Below are positions 16,637 through 25,848 of a stretch of DNA of 64,000 nt, in pieces; position 1 is the first letter of the stretch, and each line of letters begins with the position of its first letter. The DNA lies in the NCBI GenBank assembly GCA_963677825.2, contig CAXXEF010000001.1:2418001-2482000 (forward strand), in the 5' to 3' direction. Origin of the DNA: Sporobacter sp963677825 (GTDB taxonomy: Bacteria > Bacillota > Clostridia > Oscillospirales > Oscillospiraceae). The translations under genes and the position numbers were made by a program. Under the pieces are notes generated by a model, which saw only the letters and a list, made by a program, of their open reading frames with translations, had not been told where the DNA came from and did no database searches.

Positions 16637-17896
16637 ATGGCCTCGAATCAAGAACTGTACGACAAAAGGATTGGGCGGATCAACGACGCCATCGCGCTCC
16701 GTGAGCCGGACACGGTGCCGCTCATCCCGATTGCCCAGTGTTATCCGTATATCCGCGCAGGATATACAATGGCGGAAATCCTGTACGATACTGATTTTTC
16801 TAAAAGCCGTGACAGCATCTTCAAGTACCTTGACGAATACGAGCCTGACTACATGATCGGGCATTCTTACGTCAACGCCGGCTGTGGTCCTGTTTTTGAG
16901 CTGGCACAGCCAAAAACGGTGCGCTGGGCCGGGATGCCGGGCAACATCATCGACAAGAACTCCATCCATCAGTATATAGAGTTTCCGATCCTCAAAGACG
17001 ACGAGTTTGACGAGTTTACGCACGACCGTACCGGCTGGTTTATAAAAAAAGCCATGGCGCGAACTACCGGTTTGCTTGAGCCGATAGCCGACTGGAATTT
17101 GAGCGGGAGGATGATGTTTGGCGCGCATGGAGACGTCGCACAGTCCCTGAGTACCCCGGCGTCGAAAAAAATGATCAAAACACTCTGGCAGATCAGCGAG
17201 ATGAACGAGCAAATTATGGCGCTGATGCAGCAGTTTGATCAGGATATTGAAGAAAAGGGGTACCCCGTACTTGCGCAGGCAATTGCACAGGTGCCGTATG
17301 ACAGTTACAGTGACAGCCTGCGCGGTACGCTTGACGGCATGATGGACATGATGCTGCGCCGCGAGCTGGTGCTTGATTTCTGCCGGGAGGATCTTGAAAA
17401 AACAAAAGAATACCTGAAGATGATCGGCACGGCCATGCCCGGCAAGCATGTGTTTATGCCGCTGCACAAGGGGATGGACACCTTTATGAATCCGCAGCAA
17501 TACCGTGAGTTTTACTGGGACGACCTGCGTGAAATCATCCACACCATCATCGAGAATGGTCTTGTACCGTATATCTATACCGAGGGTGGATATGACAGTC
17601 GGCTGGAATTTCTCAAGGAGGTCCCCAAGGGCAAGGTGCTGTATCATTTTGAGAAAGTCGATATGCTTAACGCCAAAAAGATTCTGGGCGATACGGCGTG
17701 CATCTCCGGCGGATTCTCGACGAATCTGCTTGATTACGGTACGAAGCAGCAGGTTGTCGACGAGGTCAAGCGGCTGATCGACGGCTGCGCGCCCGGCGGC
17801 GGTTATATCTTTTCGACGGCGTGCGGTATCGATTATGCCAAGCCGGAAAACGTCGAGGCAATGGTGGACACGGTGCGCACATACGGTAAACGCTGA
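16637..17896 (+). CDS. Uroporphyrinogen decarboxylase (UroD) family protein, MtaA/CmuA-like
   Basis: A 419-residue TIM-barrel protein. AAGGAG precedes the ATG. The sequence has the family features REPDTVPLIP at the start, PLHKGMDTFMNPQQYREFYW in the middle and a C-terminal CISGGFSTNLLDYGT segment. It is longer than heme-pathway UroD, and no other heme genes are nearby, so I favour a corrinoid-dependent methyltransferase-type role over uroporphyrinogen decarboxylation. No corrinoid protein gene is adjacent. It is a single-gene unit closed by a strong terminator. Confidence 0.8.
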   Translation: MASNQELYDKRIGRINDAIALREPDTVPLIPIAQCYPYIRAGYTMAEILYDTDFSKSRDSIFKYLDEYEPDYMIGHSYVNAGCGPVFELAQPKTVRWAGMPGNIIDKNSIHQYIEFPILKDDEFDEFTHDRTGWFIKKAMARTTGLLEPIADWNLSGRMMFGAHGDVAQSLSTPASKKMIKTLWQISEMNEQIMALMQQFDQDIEEKGYPVLAQAIAQVPYDSYSDSLRGTLDGMMDMMLRRELVLDFCREDLEKTKEYLKMIGTAMPGKHVFMPLHKGMDTFMNPQQYREFYWDDLREIIHTIIENGLVPYIYTEGGYDSRLEFLKEVPKGKVLYHFEKVDMLNAKKILGDTACISGGFSTNLLDYGTKQQVVDEVKRLIDGCAPGGGYIFSTACGIDYAKPENVEAMVDTVRTYGKR

Positions 17897-17936
17897 TCGC
17901 CGGACGACCGATTGCATCAGCAGTACACTGTAAGTA

Positions 17937-17968
17937 AAAGCCCCCGTATCGTTCCGATACGGGGGCTT
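17937..17968. terminator. Bidirectional terminator
   Basis: Stem aaagcccccgtatcg / cgatacgggggctt with a very short loop. It serves the UroD-family gene on the plus strand and the 54-residue gene on the minus strand. Confidence 0.88.
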
Positions 17969-18017
17969 AGAAATGCCTGGTTTCTATGTGTAGGTTGTCA
18001 CGCATTGTGCCGTCTCA

Positions 18018-18182
18018 TTAAGAATAGAAGCGCAAATATACCGCGTTTTCAACGCTTGCTGTTTGAATGGTTCTCGGTTTTTCCTCGTTGGAATAAAACC
18101 GCCCGCCTGCAAACCAGTAATGACCTGTTTCGAGTTCGTGCAGAAGTTCGGAGTCGGAGTAGTTTTTCAATAAAGCGTCCAT
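18018..18182 (-). CDS. Small hypothetical protein, 54 residues
   Basis: Start at ATG 18182 directly after AAAGGAGAAAATC, a strong ribosome site; a longer in-frame ORF to 18251 is less likely. It reads MDALLKNYSDSELLHELETGHYW... with an aromatic, basic middle and no cysteines, signal or membrane segment. Its own promoter and the shared terminator at 17937-17968 make it a complete unit. I do not recognise the family. Confidence 0.65.
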   Translation of the reverse strand: MDALLKNYSDSELLHELETGHYWFAGGRFYSNEEKPRTIQTASVENAVYLRFYS

Positions 18183-18276
18183 GATTTTCTCCTTTCGCAG
18201 ACGAAATGACGATGCTGTCCCGCTCACGCGCTGTGGCATCCGTTTTAGCATCTAGGTGATTTGCCTTTATAATCTT

Positions 18277-18304
18277 ATTATAGCGCGGTGTTATAATCCC
18301 GCAA
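18277..18304 (-). promoter_or_regulatory. Promoter of the 54-residue gene
   Basis: Minus strand TTGCGG (18304-18299), 16-bp spacer, TATAAT (18282-18277). The transcript would carry a leader of about 90 nt. Confidence 0.55.
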
Positions 18305-18540
18305 CCATAATTTAGAAAATAACGGAATACGAAAAAATAACCAACAATATATAAGGATTATCGAAAAACTTTGGCAATAAATTAACCATGTGACCGGCGA
18401 TAGCCGCCGGCCGGCAGTCACGCGGCACAATGACGAGACGGCAATACCGCGATTGACGGCAGTCGGGCGATACTTTATAATGAAACGATAGAAATAAACG
18501 GCCGGCTGCGGGCGGCCGAAACCAGCAAAGGATGCTCGGC
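18305..18540. other. Intergenic region upstream of proB
   Basis: The left part is AT-rich and the right part GC-rich with short dyads (gccgcc/ggcggc). I see no convincing gene. A minus-strand open frame here has no ribosome site. Confidence 0.5.
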
Positions 18541-19671
18541 ATGTATGATGCGCTTTACAATCAAATAACAAAGAGCAAGGTGATTGTCGTCAAGGTCGGC
18601 TCAAGCTCACTTGAGGACGAGCAGACGATGGATATTAACCACGATTTTCTGGGCCGATTTACGTCCAGCATCAGCGGCTTGCTCGCCGCCGACCCGGAAA
18701 AACGCGTGATCATCGTGACGTCCGGCGCTGTCGGTGCGGGTATGTGCCAGCTGCGCCTCCAAAAAAGGCCGACGAAAATCAACGAGCTGCAAGCGCTGTC
18801 CGCGATCGGGCAGGGACGGCTGATGCATCTGTACTCGAAGCTCTTCGAGGCGCATGGATACGAGGTCGGACAGGTGCTCTTGTCTCAGAATATCATCGAT
18901 GATCAATCGGCGTTTGAAAACGCCCGGCGGACGCTGCGTACGCTCATTGAGGATTACAATACTATCCCCATCATCAACGAAAACGACGCCGTGGCCGTTG
19001 AGGAAATCAAATGCGGTGACAACGATTCGCTTTCGGCGATCGTAGCGGTGCTGATTGATGCCGACCTGCTGATCGTTTTATCCGACGTAGACGGCGTGTA
19101 CACCAGTGATCCGAACGTCGACCCCGACGCGACACTGATGCCCGTCGTTGAGAAGATCAGCGACGATATCGGCAGGGCCGGACGTGCCCGCGGCGGGCTC
19201 GGTACGGGCGGCATGGTCACGAAATTTGAAGCGGCGCGTAAAGCCGGTGCCAATGGCATCCCGACGGTGCTCGCCTCGTCAAAGCGACCGGGTATTCTTG
19301 AGGATATCCTCAGCGGCAGCTTCGTCGGCACGGTATTTAAGCCCGCAAGCCGGCTTAATACGCGCAAGCAGTGGATCGCCTGCGGCAAATCCAAGGGCGA
19401 GCTTGTGATCGACGACGGCGCGGTCAAGGCGCTCTTGACCGGCAAGAACAGCCTGCTGCCATCCGGGATTGTAGCCGTCAAGGGCACGTTCGGGCGCGGT
19501 GATTTCGTCACCGTGCTTGATAAAAACAAAAAGATCATCGCGCAGGGTAAGACGATGCACTCGTCGGCGGAGCTTATGCAAATCAAAGGTAAAAACTCTA
19601 GCAGCTTTGATGTCGGCGTGTTCGGCCGTGCCGAAACGATTGATCGATACGATCTTGTGCTGCTTGACTGA
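18541..19671 (+). CDS. proB: Glutamate 5-kinase
   Basis: A 376-residue enzyme that phosphorylates glutamate in the first step of proline synthesis. ATG 18541 is spaced correctly from AAAGGA; an ATG at 18532 is also in frame. Motifs: VIVVKVGSSSLED (phosphate loop), IIVTSGAVGAGM, INENDAVAVEEI and the GLGTGGMVTKFEAA region. Residues about 280-360 form the C-terminal PUA domain (GIVAVKGTFGRGDFVTVLD). proA, usually next to proB, is not in this window. A terminator follows. Confidence 0.96.
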   Translation: MYDALYNQITKSKVIVVKVGSSSLEDEQTMDINHDFLGRFTSSISGLLAADPEKRVIIVTSGAVGAGMCQLRLQKRPTKINELQALSAIGQGRLMHLYSKLFEAHGYEVGQVLLSQNIIDDQSAFENARRTLRTLIEDYNTIPIINENDAVAVEEIKCGDNDSLSAIVAVLIDADLLIVLSDVDGVYTSDPNVDPDATLMPVVEKISDDIGRAGRARGGLGTGGMVTKFEAARKAGANGIPTVLASSKRPGILEDILSGSFVGTVFKPASRLNTRKQWIACGKSKGELVIDDGAVKALLTGKNSLLPSGIVAVKGTFGRGDFVTVLDKNKKIIAQGKTMHSSAELMQIKGKNSSSFDVGVFGRAETIDRYDLVLLD

Positions 19672-19681
19672 CATATATATT

Positions 19682-19719
19682 AAAGGCTCGCGACCTTATA
19701 TGGCCGCGGGCCTTTTTTA
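19682..19719 (+). terminator. Intrinsic terminator of proB
   Basis: Stem aaaggc-cgcg-cc / gg-cgcg-gccttt around ttata, followed by TTTTTT. Confidence 0.85.
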
Positions 19720-19845
19720 GGCGATACCGATTTCTTATAACGCAATAGGCAACACCTTGTGGAATAATACGCACGTATATTTTATAATAGGTTTGTACCT
19801 CCCGCGTTCATGCGGTAGGGCAGTATCATAAAAGGAGAACACAGT

Positions 19846-21441
19846 ATGCCGAAGTTTGTCACGTCTCAGGAAGCTGTTGCCGCTGTCGGCGACAATATGG
19901 AGCTGATCGTCGGAGGGTTTAGCACCTACGGCACGCCGGAGACGCTGCTGGAGAGCCTAGCGGCGCGATACGAGGCGACGGGGCATCCTAAAAATATAAC
20001 AACAGTCTGCGGCATCACGCCGGGCGATAAAACAGAGGTCGACGAGCCGCTTAAAGGGCTTAATGTCGGGCTGAACCAACTGCGCGCCGACGGGCTGATC
20101 GGCACGGTTCGCGTCGGCCTGCTCAACGACGCCCGATCGATTTCTAAGGCCGTCGGCAATAATAAGATTGCCGGTATCATCTATCCGATGGGCGTCGTCA
20201 TGAACCTGTTTCGCACGTCGGCGGGCGGGCGGCCAGGTCTCATCACCAAGGTCGGGCTCGGCACGTTTTGTGATCCGAGGCATGAGGGCTGCGCCGTCAA
20301 TGACAAAGCCAGAGCGCTGCCGCCAGCCGTCGAGCTGATGACGATTGACGGAGAAGAGTACCTATTTTACAAGGCGCTCAAGCCGGACGTGTGCTTTATC
20401 CGCGCGACCTACGCCGACGAGGACGGCAATCTGTCGATGGCGCATGAAGCCGTTATGGGCCCGGAGCTGGAGATTGCCGTGGGCACGTATAACAGAGGCG
20501 GTATTGTCATTGCGCAGGTGGAGGAAATTGTCCGCCGGGGCACGATCCACGCCAAGCAGGTGCGTGTGCCGGGCAAGTTTGTCACCTATGTCGTTAAAGC
20601 GGAGAATCCAGATCATAACCGCCAGAACGTCAACTGCCCAATCAAATACCGCCCCGAGCTGACAGGCGATATCAAGACGCTCAACGCGGCTGTCGAGCCG
20701 ATGAAAATGAGTGTGCGCAAAGCCATTACACGGCGCGGGGCGATGGAACTGCGGCCAAATATCATCATCAATCTCGGCGTCGGTCTGCCGGCCGGTATTG
20801 GTAGTGTGTCGGCCGAGGAAGGGCTCAGTGAGGGTCTGGCTATGTCCGTTGAAGCCGGGGCCATCGGCGGCGTCGTACAGGAGGGACAAGCGTTCCCGGG
20901 TACGGCGAACGCGGACGCGATCGTCACCCAGACAGATATGATCGATATGATCAACGGCGGTATGCTGGACATGACGTTTCTCGGCCTGGCCGAAGTCGAT
21001 CAGCAGGGGAACGTCAATACGTCAAAATTCGCCGGGCGCTCGAATGGTCCGGGTGGGTTCATCGACATTTCGCAAAACGCTAAAAAAGTCGTTTTCATGG
21101 GGAATTTTACTGCCGGCAAGTCTGATATTGCGCTTGCAGACGGCGGTCTGAAAATTAATCAGGACAGTGACAAGATCAAGTTTGTCAAAGAAGTTCAGCA
21201 GATTACTTTCTCTGGTGAATATGCCCTGAAAAACGGACAGGAGATTATGTATATCACCGAGCGTGCTGTGTTCAAGCTTACGCCCGACGGACTGATGCTG
21301 ACAGAGATCGCGCCAGGTATCGAGCTCCAAGCGCACGTGCTGGATAAAATGGATTTTGAACCGCTGATCAGCCCGGATCTTAAAACAATGGATCCACGCT
21401 TATTTCAAAGCGAGCCAATGGGACTGACATATGGAGGATAA
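19846..21441 (+). CDS. Acyl-CoA:carboxylate CoA-transferase (YdiF-like, fused alpha/beta)
   Basis: A 531-residue class I CoA-transferase joining both subunits in one chain. The N-terminal half begins with VTSQEAVAAVGDNMELIVGGF; the C-terminal half has NIIINLGVGLPAGIGSV and MSVEAGAIGGV, the region that carries the catalytic glutamate forming the glutamyl-CoA intermediate. It moves CoA between acetyl-CoA or another acyl-CoA and an acid. Placement just before decarboxylase subunits suggests it activates a dicarboxylate or 2-hydroxy acid for that pathway. A TATAAT lies about 55 bases upstream of the start; AAAGGAG is the ribosome site. Confidence 0.92.
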   Translation: MPKFVTSQEAVAAVGDNMELIVGGFSTYGTPETLLESLAARYEATGHPKNITTVCGITPGDKTEVDEPLKGLNVGLNQLRADGLIGTVRVGLLNDARSISKAVGNNKIAGIIYPMGVVMNLFRTSAGGRPGLITKVGLGTFCDPRHEGCAVNDKARALPPAVELMTIDGEEYLFYKALKPDVCFIRATYADEDGNLSMAHEAVMGPELEIAVGTYNRGGIVIAQVEEIVRRGTIHAKQVRVPGKFVTYVVKAENPDHNRQNVNCPIKYRPELTGDIKTLNAAVEPMKMSVRKAITRRGAMELRPNIIINLGVGLPAGIGSVSAEEGLSEGLAMSVEAGAIGGVVQEGQAFPGTANADAIVTQTDMIDMINGGMLDMTFLGLAEVDQQGNVNTSKFAGRSNGPGGFIDISQNAKKVVFMGNFTAGKSDIALADGGLKINQDSDKIKFVKEVQQITFSGEYALKNGQEIMYITERAVFKLTPDGLMLTEIAPGIELQAHVLDKMDFEPLISPDLKTMDPRLFQSEPMGLTYGG

Positions 21442-21489
21442 GCCGAAAATTGGCCGATGAAAGGCAGCAAAATGCATAAGGTATATGTA

Positions 21490-21517
21490 TTGTAATTTTC
21501 CTTATATATGTTATAAT
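21490..21517 (+). promoter_or_regulatory. Promoter of the decarboxylase subunit genes
   Basis: TTGTAA (21490-21495), 16-bp spacer, TATAAT (21512-21517), about 100 bases before the gamma/biotin subunit gene. Confidence 0.6.
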
Positions 21518-21541
21518 ACAAAACCGTGAAGAATCAAAGCC

Positions 21542-21579
21542 GAAGAAGGGGGCCTGATTTAATCAGGTGCCCATTCTTC
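21542..21579 (+). other. Long hairpin in the leader of the decarboxylase genes
   Basis: gaagaa...gggc-cctgat / atcagg-gccc...ttcttc forms a nearly continuous stem closed by tta. No T-run follows, so it is either a weak terminator of the CoA-transferase transcript or an mRNA stability or regulatory element. Confidence 0.45.
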
Positions 21580-21625
21580 TTGTAGCTTTAAGTATATAAA
21601 GACTAATTACGAGAGGGTGCACTAG

Positions 21626-22444
21626 ATGTCATTTATGGAGAGTCTTTCTGTCAGTGCGTTTGGGATAGCGGTTGTATTCGTTGTATTGGTCGGCCTGAGT
21701 CTGTTACTGCGTTTACAGACAGCGCTGACCAGTTCGTTTTTAGGCAGAAAAAAAGCTGCCAGCGAAAAGATTGTTATGGCCAAGCCGGTCGCCGCACCGG
21801 TTGCGGAAGCTGAACCGATGCCTGAAGCCGAGGCCGTACCCGAAAGCATCCCCGAACCAATCGCTGCGCCGAAGACGGAGTATACAGTCGTGGTCAATGG
21901 CCGCACTTATGAGGTCGCGCAGGAAATAGGTGGCGACGTCGCCGTCGCGTCCGCGACGCCGGTTAAAAATGAGGCTGCTGCAGCAGACGCTGAAGCGTCC
22001 GATACGCCGTCCGACTTGATCAGCAGGGATTATAAGGTAACACTCAACGGCCGCGCCTACGAAGTCACGCAGGCGGAGCAAGGTTTCGCCGTCAAGCGCG
22101 CCGACACGGCACCCGCCGAATCGGCATCGGCCTCTAAACCGGCCGCGCCGATTAAACCGGCACCGGCACAAGCTGCGCCGCAGCCGTCCGCGCTGGAAAG
22201 CGCCCCCGCCGCACCTGCATCAGCACAGGACGGCGAACCGATTGAAGCCCCCGTTGCCGGTGTGATATTGGACGTTCGTACGAGCGTCGGTGCGTCGGTT
22301 AAACAAGGGGAAGTTCTGGTGCTGCTGGAAGCCATGAAAATGGAAAACGAGATCGTCGCGCCGCATGACGGGACAATCTCGCAGGTGCTCGTAGAAAAAG
22401 GCGCGTCTGTCGGAACAGGAACGCCGCTTGTAGTCTTGCAGTGA
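21626..22444 (+). CDS. Na+-translocating decarboxylase gamma subunit fused to biotin carrier
   Basis: A 272-residue protein joining two parts. Residues 10-30 are the single OadG-type membrane helix (FGIAVVFVVLVGLSLLLRL). An Ala/Pro/Glu-rich linker follows, and residues about 205-272 are a biotinyl domain whose EAMKMEN holds the biotin lysine. Two short copies of a biotinyl-start-like strand (VVNGRTYEV, TLNGRAYEV) sit in the linker. It carries CO2-biotin from the carboxyltransferase to the membrane beta subunit encoded 16 bases downstream. The carboxyltransferase alpha subunit is not in this window. Confidence 0.85.
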   Translation: MSFMESLSVSAFGIAVVFVVLVGLSLLLRLQTALTSSFLGRKKAASEKIVMAKPVAAPVAEAEPMPEAEAVPESIPEPIAAPKTEYTVVVNGRTYEVAQEIGGDVAVASATPVKNEAAAADAEASDTPSDLISRDYKVTLNGRAYEVTQAEQGFAVKRADTAPAESASASKPAAPIKPAPAQAAPQPSALESAPAAPASAQDGEPIEAPVAGVILDVRTSVGASVKQGEVLVLLEAMKMENEIVAPHDGTISQVLVEKGASVGTGTPLVVLQ

Positions 22445-22460
22445 CGGGGGGATTGGGAAG

Positions 22461-23615
22461 ATGGAATTTTTAGATACGCTTAAAAACTTGTGGGAGTCAA
22501 CAGGCTTCATAAAGATGGATATCCCACACCTCATAATGATTGTTGTAGCACTTGTGCTGATTTATCTCGCGATTGTCAAGAAATTTGAGCCGCTCTTACT
22601 ACTGCCAATCGCATTTGGTATGCTGTTGATCAATCTGCCGATTTCGGGCCTGATGGATGGGCCGTCGGTCGCAGCCGATGGGCACACAGCCCCCGGCGGA
22701 CTGCTGTATTATCTGTACCAGGGCGTCAAGCTTGGCATCTATCCGTCGCTGATTTTCATGGGCGTCGGCGCGATGACGGACTTCGGCCCGTTGATTGCTC
22801 GTCCGTCCAGCATGCTGCTCGGCGCGGCGGCGCAGCTTGGTATCTATGGCGCGTTTATTCTCGCGTCCTTACTCGGATTTGACTCGCTGGAAGCTGCGGC
22901 CATCGCCATCATTGGTGGTGCGGACGGCCCGACGGCCATCTTCCTCACGACAAAGCTCGCACCGGCTTTACTGCCGGCCATCGCGATTGCCGCGTATTCG
23001 TATATGGCACTTATCCCAATGATCCAGCCGCCGATCATGCGCGCGATGACGAGCAAAAAAGAGCGTCAGACAGAAATGAAGCAGCTGCGCGAGGTTTCCA
23101 AGCTCGAAAAGATCTTGTTCCCGATCATTGTATCGATTTTGGTGATTCTGCTACTCCCGTCGGTTGCGCCGCTACTCGGTATGCTGATGCTTGGTAATCT
23201 GTTCAAAGAAGCCGGCGTCGTCGAACGCATCTCTAAAACGGTGCAAAACGAGCTCATCAACATCGTGACGATTTTCCTCGGGATCACCGTCGGCGCGACA
23301 GCCAATGCCGACACCTTCCTGCAGTGGGAAACACTGGCGATCATCGGCATCGGCCTGTTTGCCTTCTGCTTCTCCACGTTCGGCGGGCTGCTGTTCGGCA
23401 AGCTGATGTATGTCATTACCAAAGGCAAGGTCAACCCACTCATCGGTGCCGCCGGTGTGTCGGCTGTGCCGATGGCCTCGCGTGTGGCGCAAAAGGAAGG
23501 CCAGCGTGCCAATCCGCGCAACTTCCTCTTGATGCATGCCATGGGACCCAACGTCGCCGGTGTTATCGGCTCGGCGGTCGCCGCAGGCTTCCTGCTGGCC
23601 CTGTTCGGATCGTAA
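22461..23615 (+). CDS. Na+-translocating decarboxylase beta subunit (OadB/GcdB)
   Basis: A 384-residue polytopic membrane protein that decarboxylates carboxybiotin and pumps 1-2 Na+ out. Family motifs are GVGAMTDFGPLIARP, IGGADGPTAIF (with the ion-path aspartate) and GAAGVSAVPMASRVAQ near the end. With the preceding gene it forms the pump half of a glutaconyl-, methylmalonyl-, malonyl-CoA or oxaloacetate decarboxylase. The nearby CoA-transferase and acyl-CoA/Etf genes favour a CoA-thioester substrate. Confidence 0.95.
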   Translation: MEFLDTLKNLWESTGFIKMDIPHLIMIVVALVLIYLAIVKKFEPLLLLPIAFGMLLINLPISGLMDGPSVAADGHTAPGGLLYYLYQGVKLGIYPSLIFMGVGAMTDFGPLIARPSSMLLGAAAQLGIYGAFILASLLGFDSLEAAAIAIIGGADGPTAIFLTTKLAPALLPAIAIAAYSYMALIPMIQPPIMRAMTSKKERQTEMKQLREVSKLEKILFPIIVSILVILLLPSVAPLLGMLMLGNLFKEAGVVERISKTVQNELINIVTIFLGITVGATANADTFLQWETLAIIGIGLFAFCFSTFGGLLFGKLMYVITKGKVNPLIGAAGVSAVPMASRVAQKEGQRANPRNFLLMHAMGPNVAGVIGSAVAAGFLLALFGS

Positions 23616-23642
23616 GGCAGCGTAGCAGAATATTAAATATTA

Positions 23643-23678
23643 GAATCCCGCAGCATAGGCTGCGGGATTCTTCGTTTT
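23643..23678 (+). terminator. Intrinsic terminator of the decarboxylase genes
   Basis: Stem gaatcccgcagc / gctgcgggattc with loop atag, then TTCGTTTT. Confidence 0.88.
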
Positions 23679-23685
23679 ATAAGCT

Positions 23686-23714
23686 TTGACACGACGGGCG
23701 TTTTTAAGTACAAT
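23686..23714 (+). promoter_or_regulatory. Promoter of the DUF2254 gene
   Basis: TTGACA (23686-23691), 17-bp spacer, TACAAT (23709-23714): close to the sigma-70/SigA consensus. Confidence 0.75.
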
Positions 23715-23750
23715 ACAGTCAAATCAGCAATGAATGACGGAGGAACTGAC

Positions 23751-25088
23751 GTGATCAAGAAATTCCTGCTTCAAATGCGGACAAAGCTGTACTTTATCCC
23801 CGGACTTTTTACGTTCTTTTTCATCGCGTTGGCGTGTTTGTTCGTGTACATCGACGAGCTGACGGGGCGGTTTGTCTCGGCGTCCGGCGCGCTGTTCATC
23901 TATACGTCGCGTGCGCAGGCAAGCGTGATCTTATCGACGATTGCCGGCAGTCTCCTAACGATGCTGACGATCACGTTTTCCATTATGATGGTCGTGCTGA
24001 CGATCTACGGCAGCCAGTTTTCACCACGTTCGCTTCAGGACTTTCTGGAAAAGAAGGCAACGCTGCGTATCCTCGGCTTCTTCATGGGGTCGCTCGTCTT
24101 TTCTGTAATCTCGCTGTTTTCCGTAAAAGCCGAGCCGGCTGACGGTGCGGTGCTCTCACCGGCGGTCGCGGTGCTGCTGATGATTCTTGCGATTATTCTG
24201 TTTGCGTATTTCATCCACTATATTGCCAAATCGGTGCAGATCTCGATTTATATCCAGAATCTTGTCAAGCAAACGGCGGCCCGACTTGATACGTATCTGA
24301 AAAAGGTCGATGACGATCCCAACATCACCTGCGGTAACCTTGACGATTATGCCGATATTTTTGAAGGTGACGCGCTTGAAATCACCGCGGAGCAGTCCGG
24401 ATTTATCCAGTATTACGATGAAAAGAAGCTTTACGCGCTTGCAGTCGAGCACGATATTGTCATTTCGTGCGTCAACAGCATCGGCAAGCACGTCACAGCC
24501 GATGAGGTGGTACTGCGCGTCTACCAAGCCGCCGCGATGGATAAGTGGGACGAGCTTAAAGAACAGCTGCTCGAGCTTGTCCTGATCGGTGACGAGACGA
24601 ACCTGTACGAGGACATTGGCGCGGGGACGAAGAAGCTCGTCGAGATTGCCGTACGCGCCTTGTCGCCGGGTATCAACGACCCCGGCACGGCCGTATTCTG
24701 CGTGGATCAAATCGGCTTTTTACTCCAAAAAGCGGCCAAAGGGCTTGAAGCGAAGGGATATGTTGACGAGGCGGAAGACGTGCGGCTCATCGTGCAGGGC
24801 ATCACGTTCGACCGGCTGCTGTTTGAGCACTTTAATCAGATCGCGCACTATGGTCTCAAGGATATCGTCGTCATTGACGCGATCCTCGGAGCGCTTATTA
24901 CGATCTGCCGGGACAATGGCCATGACATCAAAGAACAGGTGTGGCGCTACAGCGGCGACCTCACGAAAAAACTGCACCTGACGGAATATCCCGAATATGA
25001 AAAACAATATATCCGAGAGCGGTATTATCAGTTGGCGCGCGCCTCGAATCAGACGATACACCTTAGCGAGCTTTTGACGTCCGTTTAA
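23751..25088 (+). CDS. DUF2254 family membrane protein
   Basis: A 445-residue membrane protein. I choose GTG 23751 because GGAGG is 7 bases upstream; ATG 23730 would put that site inside the gene. Four hydrophobic segments lie in the first 170 residues (for example FFFIALACLFVYI and TIAGSLLTMLTITFSIMMVVL), with SPRSLQDFLEKK between them, a DUF2254 hallmark. The rest is soluble and contains ALSPGINDPGTA, also typical. No reaction is established for this family. It is a single-gene unit. Confidence 0.85.
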   Translation: MIKKFLLQMRTKLYFIPGLFTFFFIALACLFVYIDELTGRFVSASGALFIYTSRAQASVILSTIAGSLLTMLTITFSIMMVVLTIYGSQFSPRSLQDFLEKKATLRILGFFMGSLVFSVISLFSVKAEPADGAVLSPAVAVLLMILAIILFAYFIHYIAKSVQISIYIQNLVKQTAARLDTYLKKVDDDPNITCGNLDDYADIFEGDALEITAEQSGFIQYYDEKKLYALAVEHDIVISCVNSIGKHVTADEVVLRVYQAAAMDKWDELKEQLLELVLIGDETNLYEDIGAGTKKLVEIAVRALSPGINDPGTAVFCVDQIGFLLQKAAKGLEAKGYVDEAEDVRLIVQGITFDRLLFEHFNQIAHYGLKDIVVIDAILGALITICRDNGHDIKEQVWRYSGDLTKKLHLTEYPEYEKQYIRERYYQLARASNQTIHLSELLTSV

Positions 25089-25120
25089 GCACAAAGGCAG
25101 ATAAAACACGCCGTCGGAGA

Positions 25121-25149
25121 TTGAATTGACGGCAAATCTTGGGTATAAT
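25121..25149 (+). promoter_or_regulatory. Promoter of rubrerythrin
   Basis: TTGAAT (25121-25126), 17-bp spacer, TATAAT (25144-25149). The leader is about 90 nt. I see no clear PerR box. Confidence 0.6.
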
Positions 25150-25245
25150 AGTAGCAAAGCAACTGCACACTTGCATAGCGACGCAACAATGGCGGTCGGT
25201 GCACTTAATCTGCCCGATCGTTATACAAATGAAAGGAGCGATAGT

Positions 25246-25800
25246 ATGGCTGTTAAAAACGCGATGACCGCCGACTTTCTCCGCTCGGCTTACGGCGGCG
25301 AAAGCATGGCGCACATGCGCTATCTGATTTGGGGAGACATGGCAGAAAAAGAAGGCTTCCCCAATATTAAGAAATTGTTCACGGCGATCTCGTATGCCGA
25401 ACGCGTGCACGCGGGCAACCATTTTAAGGAGATCGGCGGGGAGACGGCCGACATGACGGTCACGGCCGGCGCCGTTTTCGGGTCGAACAAAACGGTCGAC
25501 AACCTGCAGGGCGCAATCAACGGTGAGCTGCACGAGGTCGAGCAGATGTATCCGGTGTACCTCAACACCGCTCAAATGCAGATGGAAAAAGGCGCGGAGC
25601 GCTCGTTCCACTTTGCGCTGGAGGCGGAAAAAATCCACGCCAATCTGTTCCAGAAGGCGCAGGACGCGGCGAAGGCCGGTAAAGACATCGACTGTCAATG
25701 CGTGTATATCTGTCCGATCTGCGGGCACACGGTGCTCGATGAAGCGCCCGATCAGTGCCCTGTCTGCGGCGCGAAAAAAGAACTGTACGTCAAGTTTTAG
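25246..25800 (+). CDS. Rubrerythrin
   Basis: A 184-residue non-heme iron protein that reduces hydrogen peroxide in anaerobes. The start at ATG 25246 follows AAAGGAG. Residues 1-140 are the four-helix diiron domain (Glu-rich: GGESMAHMRY, SYAERVHAGNHFKEI, EAEKIHANLFQKA). Residues 150-180 are a rubredoxin-like domain, CPICG ... CPVCG. The N-terminal start GGESMAHMRY is typical of the clostridial form. Single-gene unit with its own promoter and terminator. Confidence 0.95.
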   Translation: MAVKNAMTADFLRSAYGGESMAHMRYLIWGDMAEKEGFPNIKKLFTAISYAERVHAGNHFKEIGGETADMTVTAGAVFGSNKTVDNLQGAINGELHEVEQMYPVYLNTAQMQMEKGAERSFHFALEAEKIHANLFQKAQDAAKAGKDIDCQCVYICPICGHTVLDEAPDQCPVCGAKKELYVKF

Positions 25801-25806
25801 CATTAT

Positions 25807-25842
25807 AAAAAAAGCCCTCCGCCGACAGGCGGAGGGCTTTTT
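25807..25842. terminator. Bidirectional terminator
   Basis: Stem aaaagccctccgcc / ggcggagggctttt with loop gaca. It separates rubrerythrin from the convergent hydroxylase operon. Confidence 0.92.
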
Positions 25843-25848
25843 GTTTAA

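Noticed and set aside
16637..17896. Calling this gene hemE
   Set aside because: Length and context (no other heme genes) fit the methyltransferase branch of the UroD family better.
18278..18571. Minus-strand open frame upstream of proB
   Set aside because: Overlaps the proB start, has no ribosome site, and would include the promoter of the 54-residue gene.
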